A stretch of DNA of 63,036 nt from Paraglomus occultum (GCA_910592205.1 CAJVPJ010000034.1:1-63036), one strand, 5' to 3'. Numbered from the stretch's first letter, positions 47,851-59,161 are shown. The notes: a model not told the origin generated them from the letters alone. A program made the numbers and translations.

Positions 47851-49019
47851 CGGGAATGTTCCAAGCAATGGACTTATGAGAAACTTTTTGTATTATTTAT
47901 AATAACTCTCATGCCTCACTAACAAAGCTAAAAATAATGGTTGGCTTGGGATCTACCTCACAGTACTATATGTTAAGAAATAATTAGAAAGGTTTTCTAT
48001 GCCACGGTTCTTACTGAGGATTTCTTTATAACGAGTCAAAATGGTTGTGTGTTCATATATTGAATTCGATCATTAAATTTGCAAGCCCAGAAACCAATTC
48101 ATTGAAATGCAGTTTATAGTGAACGTCAACACGAAACGCATTAAAAGTTATTATGTATTCATTTACCAAAAAAAGTATTTTCATGGGTCTTAACGATATA
48201 TTAATTTGATAATTTATGCTACAGTCGATTCCCCACAGCAGCAGTATGACTATCGAACGACAGCACCTTTTTTTTTAATATTAGAAGCCATGGCGCGTTG
48301 CTATTTATACACATAGCGATTGATCATGTGATGTCTGGTCATTCATCATGAGTTCTTACTGTAGAGAGGACTTTGATGGAAGTCGTGGTTATTGCAATCT
48401 GGACTACGTAGTGTCCTGCTACAAACTCGCGATTCAAGTGGCTCAAGCTAACATTGTATATAGAATGCAACACACACCATCGCAATTGTATCTACGAATG
48501 TACATATTTTTCAGCACTGTAGAACTTTCTTTTATTAGCTTACATGGAGATCATGATCGTCGTTAATACCATTATTATAACGAGCAGTTCCGCAACATAT
48601 TGTTAATTGAAGTAGTTGATACTATGACTAATGACAGGAAATACTCGTTTCCGCATAAAGACATTCTCTATGGTGTCAAGCAGGGTGGTTTTATGATATA
48701 GAAAGTTTCACCACTACTACTCTTTTATCACTATTGCAAAGTTCGGGGAATTAAAATATCAACCAGCATTTAGTAAGTGCGCGTTTCGATCTCACTTTAT
48801 TGGTCGATCATGAACGTTAAGCATTAGATCGATTCAATGAATCAATCTGTTCATGTATATCTGGATAATGCCTTACAGCATTAATTGTCACGGGTCCTCA
48901 AAAATTGGTCATTTCGGTGAGTCTAATCAACATTATTTCGGTAAACCATCATAAACCATCATGAAACGTTCAGAATGGGCCAAAGAATTGTATGCAGATT
49001 TTGTTTTTATTTTAATTAT
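47851..49019. other. Intergenic; one weak plus ORF
   Basis: The ATG frame at 48348-48566 (72 codons) reads SSYCREDFDGSRGYCNLDYV and VAQANIVYRMQHTPSQLYLR, then turns hydrophobic. Its first 50 residues have good codon variety, so a small gene or exon is possible. Confidence 0.3.
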
Positions 49020-50327
49020 TCAGATTTCAAATTTCTTGCTATCTTTACCGGCTGCCTTTGCTCGCTTAGCCATCATAGCTTGAGACTTGGCACCCATAAC
49101 ACCACCGCCCCATTGCTTACGACTTTCCTCGAATTTTTCATTGTAATTGATCTTGATAGAAGTAATCAAATTTGACAGCGAGTTCTTATCTTCATCTTTG
49201 ATGTCAACAATGGCCAACGCAGTCGCAGTCTTCTTGTGAACGACAGTTCCCAAACGACTCTTTCCTTTGACAATTGCATAGGGTACACCCATCTTGCGAC
49301 AAAGAGCTGGCAGCCATAGGACAATCTCAATAGGATCCACATCGTGAGCAATCAAAACCAACTTCGCCTTCTTAGCCTCAATTAAAGCAGTAACGTGATT
49401 GATACCGAATTTGACGACATACGGTTTTTCAGATTTGGTGGCTTCCTTGCCTTTAGCTTTAGCATCCGCAGCTGCGCGAAGACGATTTCTCTTGTCGACT
49501 TTGGTTTCTGGGCGGTATTTGTGGAGGAGAGCGAACACTTGCCCAGCCGTATTCTTATCCAACGCACGCGTAAATTGGTTGATAGCGGGAGGAACTTTGA
49601 GACGTCGATTGAGGATTTTACGTTGTCTCTGGAGACGTACATATTCGGGCCATTTTACAAAGCGAGTTAAGTCGCGTTGCGGCTGAATATCCTGACCTGT
49701 GAACAAAGGACGACATTCAAATTGTTTATATTTATATTTTGCAATTGAGATGTTTATCAACATGACGTACAATACTAACCGATTCCAAAATTTCTCGGTC
49801 GCTTTTCAATTAAAGGATTCTTAACGACCTTCCCTGTATCTTTTTTTTTTGCGCTAAAAGGTGCTGGGGCTACCCTCTTCGAGCCTGGCTTGGTTTTTGC
49901 CTATCATTATCCAGGAGAAAAATAGTCAATTCACCCAAACGTGAATTGTTTGGTGAATATTGGGGGTCATTGAGACAAAACATAAAAACTTTGTTAGAAA
50001 GTCTTTTTCCTTATGTTTTGCTCTAGTGGCTTCTACAGAGTATTCAACAAAGAATATTCAAAGTAGAAAGCCGTAATGTGATTAGAAAGATAATCCGCAG
50101 ATGTATCCTTCCGTCTTGGCCGTAATTTCTACTGAATAACGTTTATCTTCAAAAATAAAGATTTGGCCAGCAGGTACAGAAGGCTCTAATGTATTCTATT
50201 GGTTTGCCTAAGTTTACGAGACCTCTACTATTCTCCCATAAAAGTGCGACTCTTCTTAAATGCATTCTCTTTAATTTACACCGTTGGAAAGACTTGACAA
50301 GATTATTTCAGACGAATACAATACCAT
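49020..50327 (-). CDS. RPL7A: 60S ribosomal protein eL8 (RPL7A/Rpl8)
   Basis: Secure minus exons are 49780-49900 and 49020-49696. They encode [112 protein letters not shown] and [16 protein letters not shown]. These are the eL8 signature and kink-turn-binding L7Ae-type core. The frame before AKTKPG needs only a start codon. The best candidate is an ATG at 50325-50327 directly followed by GTATTG, giving a 424-nt first intron ending at GATAG (49901). Introns right after the ATG are common in ribosomal protein genes, but this exon is inferred. The product is a structural large-subunit protein. Confidence 0.95.
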
Positions 50328-50642
50328 TTCAACCTATTGATAACGTTAATAAGATGGATGGATTGAGCTATTAGCCGGTCTCGCAGAGATATGGTATGAT
50401 GGGGGAAAGAGCAAGTTTTGCAGAATGTGAATTTTTTTAAGTGTGATCTGATGACGTAATTTGTGATTGGATGATATTTAATGCCATGATTAATTTTATC
50501 GCGTCGTCCGCATGTCAAGAATATAAATTATACCGAAAGACCATGCAAATCGGTTGCCTTTAAAAATCTACTAACATTAAATATAACGTTAAATATATAA
50601 GCATTAATCCAAAGGCCGCGCTGCAAAAGATTACTGCAAATT
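49901..50642. promoter_or_regulatory. Divergent upstream region between eL8 and Nup188
   Basis: Holds the presumed first intron and start exon of eL8 and the shared upstream region of the two divergent genes. Only about 300 bp separate the inferred eL8 start from the Nup188 start. Confidence 0.4.
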
Positions 50643-53600
50643 ATGTCTTTTCACTCGCAAACAACTTCCGCAGCTTCTAATAGCAACTCTTTCACAGGAT
50701 CCCCTTCCACCCCTCGACCAATGGCTGCTTCCATTCCAGTTATTCAGACCCCACGAACAGGCGTCAATCCTTTCCTTCAGACACCAACTCGCTTTGGAAT
50801 TGATGCTTCTTCTGTTGCAGGATCATCAAAATCAGCAATACCAACAACAGCAGCACCAAGAATACCGGTACCAAGAATGCCAGTACCAACAACAGCAGTA
50901 CCAACAACAGCAGCACCGGCGCCAACAGCCCCATTAGTCCCCCCTGCTCCGCTAGCACTAACATCGACACTAGCAACGACAGCGCCAGTACCAGCAACAG
51001 CCTCGTCAGCACAGCCGACGCTGCTAAAGCCTTTAGGAAGAACGGGGACACAGTTTGCCACCGGTAGTGAAGTGAATTTAATAAACCGATATAGCAGATC
51101 CTTTTATACAATTGAAGCTGCATTGTCATATGAAGATCCATTATGTCCTCCGAACTTAATGCGAAAAATTCTGAACGACAAGTTCAAATATATTGAAGAG
51201 TGTCTCGATAGTTTTGATAAGAAAAGCCTAAAAGCAATCTCACAACCAGTTGTTCAAAAATTTGATATCAATGACGCGTCAATTGTAAGTACTCTATTAC
51301 TTCTTGAGAAGAGCGAATGTGAAATGCTAATTCAAAGCTTCAAAGCCGAAAATGAATTGTGGACAGAATATACGGAGGATCGCTTACGTGAGGCCGTAGT
51401 TTCTCACTATGCTACCGAACGAATACAACTCGTCGAGATTATCTGTGATTTATTTCGGATATATGACAACCCCGAAACACTCTATCATGAGGTTGCTACG
51501 GATATTGTGGAAAGACTTTTGCAGGCGGGGTCGTTTGGTGACCGCATCTTTAATCAACTAGTTCGAAAGTTTGATACTAAAAGCATACCGCCAGAATACA
51601 CACGATCGGGATGGACGCAACAGACATTGAAGGAACAGAAGGCATTATTAGAATTGCTTTATTTACGATATTATGTAAAACCCTGTCCACCCAGAAGCAT
51701 TTCAGATATCCTCACTTTTTTCACGGAAAATAGATATGGGCTTGATCAATCAATCGAGTTGCATATTGACAGAGTTTCCTTACCATTGGTTGAAACTATT
51801 CATCATCTTTGCCAACTGCTCGTAATATCTCTACTATATGAAGAGGAATTTCTTGATGATGAAGATACCCAGCTTCCGTATCACCCAAATAATGGTAAAC
51901 TATTGCATTCGCCCCAAGTTCTGGTTCGAATATTTGAACTAGTTATCAATACAAGCGAGGACAAATTGGATTCGCTATTTCTCCTGGCTTGGGCCTCGTA
52001 TGCAATGAGCTTGGTTGAGATATTAAACAGAAATTGTCCCGATGCATACGATGACGTACAAAGAACAATTATACCAAACGTTGCTACGCATTATCTCATC
52101 AGATCAATCAAAAGAGGTGTTTTCGATGATTTAGTTATCCTTATCAAGGGATCGTGTTTCAAGGAGGATGTAACTGATCTCGGTGGATACCAGAAAGTTA
52201 CAAAAAGCTTGATGGACATTGTTATGGTGCATGCACCCCCACAATATCTAGGAGAAGAAGTGTTTATTTCTTTTGTGAATTGCTTTGCAGCGTTGCACAG
52301 AGGAAGTAGCAGTTTAAGCACACTGTTCTGGGAGGATTACGTCTTTCATGGTGGAGATGTTTTATTGGATGCGGCAACGGCAAAGTTTCCGAACGATCTT
52401 CACTCACTAATTCAGTTGTTAACAGCCCTTGCTTCTGGCGAGACGTCTGCTGAAAATGTATATACGTATTTGCGGAACATTCCTACATGTACTACCGAAG
52501 TTAATGAGCAGCAGATACATTTTTTGAATATCGAGCGGGGCATAGTGGAGTTCATTGGAGCTGATCCCCGCGATGACACATATGAAAATATACTCGAAAT
52601 GCCTGTAAAAACATTGGGATTATTGGTCGAACGACTCCCAAAGAATAAGTACAGGGTGCAATGGGAGTTTTCATACTCTGCATGGAGCCTTTTTTTGAGA
52701 ATTCTGAGCATATTTTCACGTGGTGAACGTAACCTGGTTTTAATCAAATCTGCATCAGAAGAAGACGACAATTTTTCCATTATTGGTGATATTATCTCTT
52801 TAATTAGGGAGTTGGCAGTCAATATAGCCTCACCACCCGACGTCAATGCTATGGTCGACATATCACTAGATATCCATTCATTTATTGAAGATCTTAGTAA
52901 GCAGTTCCAGGTCACAGAGAAAGAAATAATAATTTTATTCTATCAAGTAATTGATCGTTTGGCGCTGATTAAACCACCGCCAATTGACATGATCGGCGAC
53001 TCTTTGCAAATATTAAGAGCACTGTTACCGGCTTACTACGAAGATGTCTGGTACATTCGACAGACTGTGCTACTAACCCGCAAAGTATCCGTTACACCAG
53101 CTGGACACACTGATGGGAAATTAAAGCACATACTCAGGCAAGAATGTATCAAAGGTCGTTATCCAGCGACCTTGGCTTTCCTAGATTTGGTACTTGATCT
53201 TGTGACCCATACGCAACATAAATGCTTATTCACATCAAAGGCAGTGGAGAAAATTAAAGACATTCAATTGGACGTACTTCTATCATGCCTCTCATATATT
53301 TCTGATGTCATCTTCTTGTCGTTCGATAACTGGCGATACAATGATCCCGCAGAACGATTCTTGATAGCTTCAAAAATGTTAACAATCTTTACGAGAATTG
53401 TTATTGGTACCTCAAACAAAGAGTGTGAGCCTGCTTATGACGATCCCATGTTAGACGTTTCGGACGATGAAATACAGACATCTTTGCAAGATTTTGTTCT
53501 GCGAAAGTTTATCTATGATGGCGTGCACCAAATAATGCCATTACTCTTACTTATTGCAAAAGCGCGTGAGACTAGCCTTTATTCTGGAAATCCAGTCAGC

Positions 53601-56600
53601 GTGAGAACGCTTGATGCAGCTAATTCTGCGTTGGAAATGTCGTTGATGTTTTTGTTCCAGTTGCTGAAAAGGCAAGAAGTTGCCAAAATTCAAGTGCACT
53701 TAATAGAAAGTCTTTTACTAGATAGAGTAAGCGGTCCTGATAACAAAGGATGGATTTTTGTTTTAGTGTCATGCCTCAGATCATCGCACTCTTTTGTTCC
53801 AATGCTAGTTGCAGAGATATTAACATTGGTATTTACGGTAGCCATGAAATGGCAAAAATCGTTCATTGGATATTTCGGAACGCCCACCGAAGTCAGGGAG
53901 ATGGAAATATTACTAATGCGTTTATTAGAAGATACCTTTAATGGCAATGAAATGATTCAAGCAGCTATATTGAATTTTCTCACCGTTTCTGCAGAGGCAC
54001 AGCTCGGTTTATTTGTTACGGAAGCGTCCACGGCTGACAAAAAGGGCAAGAAAACCGAGGATTCGAAGGATGTGAAGACGTATCCCCTCACAAAGACAGC
54101 TCTTAATATATTAGACAAATGGCAATCTCTACAAGAAGAGACTCCGATTGTTTTGGTGGCAACCCTTCGATTAGTATACGGTTTATCCAAAGGAGGGAAA
54201 AGTCCTACTCATTCTTGGCAAGCTCTAAGAACGAATGATAAGTTCTGGAACATAATAACTACAATTCTTTTTGATAGTTTGGATGACGTATATTCAACGG
54301 AACGAGCGCTAGTTGATGATAACATTGGCAACGGTGATGACACAAAGCATCACGATCTCATAAGAGTGTCTGGGTACAAACTTTTAGTTCGAGCATATAT
54401 ATTTAAAATATTATCTATGGAAATACGGACAGCCTTTGCGATGAGAAAAGGTACTTCATGTGCGTCATCTGATCCATTTAGTGTGTTGCCAAGCCCCACT
54501 TTGCGAAAAGCATTTGAAGACATACGGCAAACGAACAAGTTGCTTACATGGCTTCAACTCTACAGTCAAGTAAATTTGTCGATGAACGATTCGGAAATTT
54601 TGAAGAACCAAAGGGTTCGAAGTTCTATAAAGTTTGAACGACTGCGTGTGCTCTATTGGAGTGATGAATATGATGTCACTCGTCAATATGGGGACAGCTT
54701 CGCCTATGACAGGCGCGCATTTGTGTCTAGCGGTCCTGTCACTGCGGATATTATAGCCATTGGGGATGCATTCGCTTCAATAAGTCATCGTAAATCACGC
54801 GTGGATGCTCAGATGCGCCTGCTTCGATCGTGGAAGGAATTTGCTGAATTAACTTCTGCCCAGTTCTCGACAGTCTTTTTTAATCCGAAGAGAGAAAAGG
54901 ACTTGTTATGGTTAATGCTAAATGAATTGGGTACAAGTCTGGCTAAAATTACAGTCGGTACAGATCAAGATGCATCGTCCCTGAAATATGAGCTTGCCAC
55001 CTTATTTGCTAAACTCTTAGAACAAACACCAATGGACAGCGAGAATTATCTGTGGTCTTTTACTGAACTTGTTATTCTACTGCATGATGCGATAATGAGT
55101 GACGTGCGTGTATTTGAAGAGTCTATTGAAGGACGTATAACACCTGCATTTCACCGTCCTATCTTACAATCTTTACTTCTCTGTCTTCGAGGAGCGGAAA
55201 TTGACAAGATTGAAGCGGCAGAAAACAAATCCTGGACGCTATTTCATGCCAGCTGTCACAAACTACTTGTCAGAATATGTTCGATACTTTCGCAGTTAAT
55301 CACCGACCGACTTCCAAACGGAGAAGTAAGCAAGGACGTCGTCACAATTATCGCTATATTTGAAAAACTATTGAATCCAAAATTCATACCGTACGAACAA
55401 GTGTGGCTGGAGATTCTCGACCAACATGACATTATTCCGAAATTTATAAACTTATTTGCTTTATCATTGTCTCAGTCACAGAGGGATAGACCAGTGTTTG
55501 CAGATAGTGCAATGTATTTTCTCTTGTTTTTGGCGAAACATCCTCTTACTGCGAGCCGCATGTGGAATTCAGGGATTATGGCCTTCTTTTTGACTAATCC
55601 CCTTTCAGCTGCACTTCAAGAAGGTCGGCTTCAACCGAGTTTATCTGACGATGATCATGCTGTCTGGCAATTAATGCTGGCCATAGTAACGAGAATGTTA
55701 TGTACTATAGGTGATAACGAAGACTTTTTGCGTGACGTTATTGGATTTGTTCGCCTGTACGGCAAGCAAATTAGGCGAGCACTGAGTTGTAACGCTCCGA
55801 TTAATCTGAAATATTTGAAGGAAATTGAGCGGACGACAATGTTACTGTATAAGTTATCAATATATATTTACCCGATTGGAGCAATAGATATAAAAGACGT
55901 GAATGAGCATTATTCAGACTGCTCTACGCTATTAGTAAAGATTCATCATCTATTTACTCATCCGAGATATGCATCTGTGGTTGCGGTTCCTCTGACACAC
56001 GAAGAAAAACAGCTATCTGCTCAACCAATTCTTAAAGAGATACAAGAGGCATGGTTTAAAAACGAATCTATCAACGTATTTCATGACTCGGAACCTTCGG
56101 TGGAGGACAAGCGAACTAAATTCACAGAACGCGTAAGACAAGAACTATTGTTCATTTCACGTAATATACTTGCTATATACGTTCAGTTGACAAAAACGCA
56201 GGACGTTCTATCAATGGTCACTAAGATTGCTTTCTCCGAGATTGTACTTTACTTTGAACCTGATCTGAGCACGCCTCGCCCCACGGTGGCATCAACAGAT
56301 GGAACAACTGTAGATACTAGAGATTTTGGTCCGGCGACTATCCTCACATTGATTGGGTTTACAGAGCATGGGCTAGTATTGCTCAAGATATGGGAGCAGT
56401 GTTTGAGCGTATCGGTGTCGTCTGATTTAGACTTCTGGCGGGATACCTGGAAGATTACCTTGATGTTAGTCGAATACGCATCTGTGTTGGCGGCATCGCA
56501 GCTAATTGTGAGCCTTGGGGTACAACCGCAATTGGAGGATGATATTAATTATTTAGCGATAGAAGTCAAGAATCGATTAGAGAAGGTAGAAAATGTTATC

Positions 56601-56744
56601 GGCAGATTGATGAGAAGTCAGAGCGATAATGCTAAATTTGCAAAAGATGACTTGATGTCGTCAAAGTTAATGTTGGAAGGTCTGAAACGAGTTATGAATG
56701 AAAAGTTCCCACTTGATAGAGATGAAATGATGATATATCGATAG
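50643..56744 (+). CDS. NUP188: Nucleoporin Nup188 (2033 aa, no intron)
   Basis: A single open frame runs from an ATG at 50643. Residues 1-140 are low-complexity Ser/Thr/Pro/Ala-rich, including PVP/TTA mini-repeats, and are not part of the usual fold. The rest is an alpha-helical solenoid. It resembles Nup188 more than Nup192/205 at several points: YRVQWEFSYSAWSLFLRILS (Nup188 has a similar VRWEYSYSSWTLF segment), LIQLLTALASGETSAENVYT, AAILNFLTVSAEAQLGLFV, THSWQALRTNDKFWNIIT, and the C-terminal LSVSVSSDLDFWRDTWKITL region. Nup188 is a scaffold component of the inner ring of the nuclear pore complex and controls passage of membrane proteins. About 1,890 residues outside the extension is within family range. 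Confidence 0.88.
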   Translation: MSFHSQTTSAASNSNSFTGSPSTPRPMAASIPVIQTPRTGVNPFLQTPTRFGIDASSVAGSSKSAIPTTAAPRIPVPRMPVPTTAVPTTAAPAPTAPLVPPAPLALTSTLATTAPVPATASSAQPTLLKPLGRTGTQFATGSEVNLINRYSRSFYTIEAALSYEDPLCPPNLMRKILNDKFKYIEECLDSFDKKSLKAISQPVVQKFDINDASIVSTLLLLEKSECEMLIQSFKAENELWTEYTEDRLREAVVSHYATERIQLVEIICDLFRIYDNPETLYHEVATDIVERLLQAGSFGDRIFNQLVRKFDTKSIPPEYTRSGWTQQTLKEQKALLELLYLRYYVKPCPPRSISDILTFFTENRYGLDQSIELHIDRVSLPLVETIHHLCQLLVISLLYEEEFLDDEDTQLPYHPNNGKLLHSPQVLVRIFELVINTSEDKLDSLFLLAWASYAMSLVEILNRNCPDAYDDVQRTIIPNVATHYLIRSIKRGVFDDLVILIKGSCFKEDVTDLGGYQKVTKSLMDIVMVHAPPQYLGEEVFISFVNCFAALHRGSSSLSTLFWEDYVFHGGDVLLDAATAKFPNDLHSLIQLLTALASGETSAENVYTYLRNIPTCTTEVNEQQIHFLNIERGIVEFIGADPRDDTYENILEMPVKTLGLLVERLPKNKYRVQWEFSYSAWSLFLRILSIFSRGERNLVLIKSASEEDDNFSIIGDIISLIRELAVNIASPPDVNAMVDISLDIHSFIEDLSKQFQVTEKEIIILFYQVIDRLALIKPPPIDMIGDSLQILRALLPAYYEDVWYIRQTVLLTRKVSVTPAGHTDGKLKHILRQECIKGRYPATLAFLDLVLDLVTHTQHKCLFTSKAVEKIKDIQLDVLLSCLSYISDVIFLSFDNWRYNDPAERFLIASKMLTIFTRIVIGTSNKECEPAYDDPMLDVSDDEIQTSLQDFVLRKFIYDGVHQIMPLLLLIAKARETSLYSGNPVSVRTLDAANSALEMSLMFLFQLLKRQEVAKIQVHLIESLLLDRVSGPDNKGWIFVLVSCLRSSHSFVPMLVAEILTLVFTVAMKWQKSFIGYFGTPTEVREMEILLMRLLEDTFNGNEMIQAAILNFLTVSAEAQLGLFVTEASTADKKGKKTEDSKDVKTYPLTKTALNILDKWQSLQEETPIVLVATLRLVYGLSKGGKSPTHSWQALRTNDKFWNIITTILFDSLDDVYSTERALVDDNIGNGDDTKHHDLIRVSGYKLLVRAYIFKILSMEIRTAFAMRKGTSCASSDPFSVLPSPTLRKAFEDIRQTNKLLTWLQLYSQVNLSMNDSEILKNQRVRSSIKFERLRVLYWSDEYDVTRQYGDSFAYDRRAFVSSGPVTADIIAIGDAFASISHRKSRVDAQMRLLRSWKEFAELTSAQFSTVFFNPKREKDLLWLMLNELGTSLAKITVGTDQDASSLKYELATLFAKLLEQTPMDSENYLWSFTELVILLHDAIMSDVRVFEESIEGRITPAFHRPILQSLLLCLRGAEIDKIEAAENKSWTLFHASCHKLLVRICSILSQLITDRLPNGEVSKDVVTIIAIFEKLLNPKFIPYEQVWLEILDQHDIIPKFINLFALSLSQSQRDRPVFADSAMYFLLFLAKHPLTASRMWNSGIMAFFLTNPLSAALQEGRLQPSLSDDDHAVWQLMLAIVTRMLCTIGDNEDFLRDVIGFVRLYGKQIRRALSCNAPINLKYLKEIERTTMLLYKLSIYIYPIGAIDIKDVNEHYSDCSTLLVKIHHLFTHPRYASVVAVPLTHEEKQLSAQPILKEIQEAWFKNESINVFHDSEPSVEDKRTKFTERVRQELLFISRNILAIYVQLTKTQDVLSMVTKIAFSEIVLYFEPDLSTPRPTVASTDGTTVDTRDFGPATILTLIGFTEHGLVLLKIWEQCLSVSVSSDLDFWRDTWKITLMLVEYASVLAASQLIVSLGVQPQLEDDINYLAIEVKNRLEKVENVIGRLMRSQSDNAKFAKDDLMSSKLMLEGLKRVMNEKFPLDRDEMMIYR

Positions 56745-56993
56745 TAGGACATCCAGATGGGCGTCCGAAAATCTGGTCTATTAATTTTGTAATAGAAAGT
56801 AATATCCTAATTTTGTAAACTGTTAATAAAATTATCACAAGTTGTAAATTTATTTTTCCTATGTCTGTTAGAATTTAATCATCTCACTTTGCCAAGTACT
56901 CCAACAATATAACTTGCAGCCAAAAATTAATATCCGTATTTGAATGAACAATGTCTGGCTGCTGAGCTATATGAAGCTTTCGCGTTCGTTATC

Positions 56994-58188
56994 TTAGTAT
57001 AAGCCAAAAAAAATAACGAGGATGGCTACCACTATATCATTTATACACATCCACCCACCCCTCAATCCCCTTATGGTGGCAACTACCTCCTCTTTAATAG
57101 AATGCACGGCTGCGGCTAACTCCGCTTCTGCCGCGGCACCATAGTGGTGGTGGTAGTGGTAGTTATGGTGCTCATGCTGGTGGGTGTGTCGACAACCCCT
57201 ACAGCAGAACACATACCTGCCATCCTGTAATAGTAATACAAAAAAAGTAAGTTAGGCATTCACTGAGATATTTGAAGTTAATTAAGAATAGATTAATTAT
57301 AATCAGTAAAAGTTCATAAATTTTACTAAAATGTCAATTGCAATCTAGAGATCCTTAATGCCTACGGAACTTAATCCCTTGGGTAGCTAGTAAACTCTCT
57401 CAATATACTGCTATGACATATTCGGAACGTACTCGATGGTACCAACACACCACCCTCAAAGGGCATAATCCCAATGGAGAGAGAAGATGTATGTGCAACA
57501 AGTTTCTAGTGCAATTGCAATTAGTAGATCTATAAACTTTTGTTATGCCAAAGCCACAATTGACAACTAGAGTATTCCAATGAATATCAGATATAGGGAT
57601 GCCTTGGGCACAGTTTAAACTATATCCACAAGTATCAAGATAGATATGCTACTCATTAGAATTTCCTTAATGCCTACGGAACTTAATCCCTTGGGTAGCT
57701 AGTAAACTCTCCCTATACTGCTACGGCATATCAGGAATGGAAAAGAAGAAGAACGTTCACAGCAGGCCGTCCCCCGTACGCCAGGGCTGGATACCTGACT
57801 GGTAACTTTCGCAAGCTGTGGCCACGATGCGCTTTCACACCAACCTCAAAGGGCATGCCTATGGAACTTAATCCCTTAGTAGTCTGTTGACTATGACATA
57901 GCCCCATGGAGAGAGAAGGATGGCGCGACTAGTCTAGTGCAATTGCAATTTCATCATATTCTAATAATAAATAAACAAGCTTTTACTTTTTACACTAACC
58001 TCATAAACTACGGCAGGCGTGGATTCGTCATCATTATCGGCGGCGGCGGCGGCGGCGTCTGTTCGCGACGTCTGTTGCTGCGACGTCTGTTGCTGCGGCG
58101 GCGTCCTTTGTGACGTCTGTTGCGACGTCTGTTGCGGCATGGCGGCGGGGGAGGGGGAGGCTTTACGTCCGCTTCGAGTTTGGACCAT
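56994..58188 (-). CDS. Cys/His-rich protein with C-terminal membrane segment (139 aa, 2 exons)
   Basis: Exon 1 is 58000-58188 and exon 2 is 56994-57224; donor GTTAGT and acceptor TATTACAG join in phase 0 across a 775-nt intron. Exon 1 is low complexity: MVQTRSGRKASPSPAAMPQQ, QQTS repeats, a six-Ala run and an acidic end (DNDDESTPAVVYE). Exon 2 begins DGRYVFCCRGCRHTHQHEHH, a dense Cys/His cluster that could bind metal, followed by Ala/Glu-rich helix (GAAAEAELAAAVHSIKEEVV) and a hydrophobic C-terminus (INDIVVAILVIFFGLY) suggesting a tail anchor. The family is not recognised. The unusually long intron is filled with repeats. Confidence 0.65.
57350..57915. repeat. Mosaic of direct repeats inside an intron
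   Basis: A block with ATGCCTACGGAACTTAATCC and then TTGGGTAGCTAGTAAACTCT occurs at about 57358-57405 and 57669-57715. A shorter variant (CCTATGGAACTTAATCCCTTAG) lies at about 57857-57878. A second motif (CTCAAAGGGCAT...ATGGAGAGAGAAG) appears at about 57453-57485 and again, split, at 57843-57920. A third (CTAGTGCAATTGCAATT) appears at about 57507 and 57935. The order suggests nested or rearranged copies of one element. Confidence 0.75.
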
Positions 58189-58383
58189 GGCGTATATATG
58201 AGTGAAGAGAGTAGCGAAAGAGAGTAGACGCGTAGAAGACACCTTAGCGTATTTTTAAATTCGCGTTCAGGACACGTGCCAACCCCCTGAAAGGTGATTT
58301 GATAATCTATTACACGTGATCATCGGAAAGTTGCACACTTATATTCGGAGAATCAAGCCAGCCGTTTATGCATATTCAAATTG

Positions 58384-58712
58384 AACATAATATTCCGTGT
58401 CAATCTTTTGCACACACATCGACAACAGTTATGCTTAACATGCATGTAAATTTCATGAGCATTGGATTATTGGTTGCAGTGATGCTAGCGATTGAGATCG
58501 ATTTCGTGTTTTAAAAAAATTAAACAGATTGTTATATGCAAACTCAGAATTCAACATAATATTCTGTGTCAATCTTTTGCACACACATTGACGACAGTTA
58601 TGCTTAACATGCATGTAAATTTCATGAGCATTGGATTATTGGTTGCCGATTCAGTGATGCTAGCGATTGAGATCGATTTCGTGTTTTCGAAGAAAACAGA
58701 TCGGATCGTTAT
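58384..58712. repeat. Tandem duplication of about 165 bp
   Basis: Copy 1 (about 58384-58530) and copy 2 (about 58549-58712) share long identical stretches, including CAGTTATGCTTAACATGCAT and GAGCATTGGATTATTGGTTG. Copy 2 has a 6-nt insertion after GGTTGC. Similarity above 90% suggests a recent event. No coding function is evident. Confidence 0.9.
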
Positions 58713-59161
58713 AACATATTAATATATTATATACAGTATATTGCATCCCAATTTCTCAATGAACTATCATAAAATAAAGTTAACAACGAGAGAGGTTAGT
58801 CAAAAGCACATTCCTTCATGACTCTTCATGACTAGTAATGCAACTTGTTATTGCAATTGGAAGCTTACCTGGTAATGTAACTGTTACATATTACTGACAG
58901 CCAAGACAGTTGGCATTTGCGTAAACTCTTGGTAGTAACAAGCTGTATTCAAAACATATAAGGGCGACTTTAGTGGCCTGCTAACAGAATAGTCTCAGAT
59001 TTCGCATTGCGCTCTCGCTTTCCCCATATACGTATATATAATATATATATGTACTACTTACAGGATCTTCTTTCGCTCATCTCTCCAAAACGGTTGCTGT
59101 GTAAAACGAAGTAGTAATAATTAAAAAAGTAGTTTACGAATAGAACTCTATTATTATTAGT
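58713..59161. other. Intergenic, nothing supported
   Basis: AT-rich sequence with a TATATA-rich run near 59030-59050. No gene recognised. Confidence 0.45.

Noticed and set aside
50764-51141. Long antisense ORFs under the Nup188 N-terminus
   Set aside because: They are mirror frames of the Pro/Ala/Thr-rich repeats, leucine/valine-heavy and without independent support.
57750-57830. Possible tRNA-like or small RNA gene in the GC-richer part of the intron
   Set aside because: No cloverleaf or box A/B arrangement could be read, so no RNA gene is claimed.
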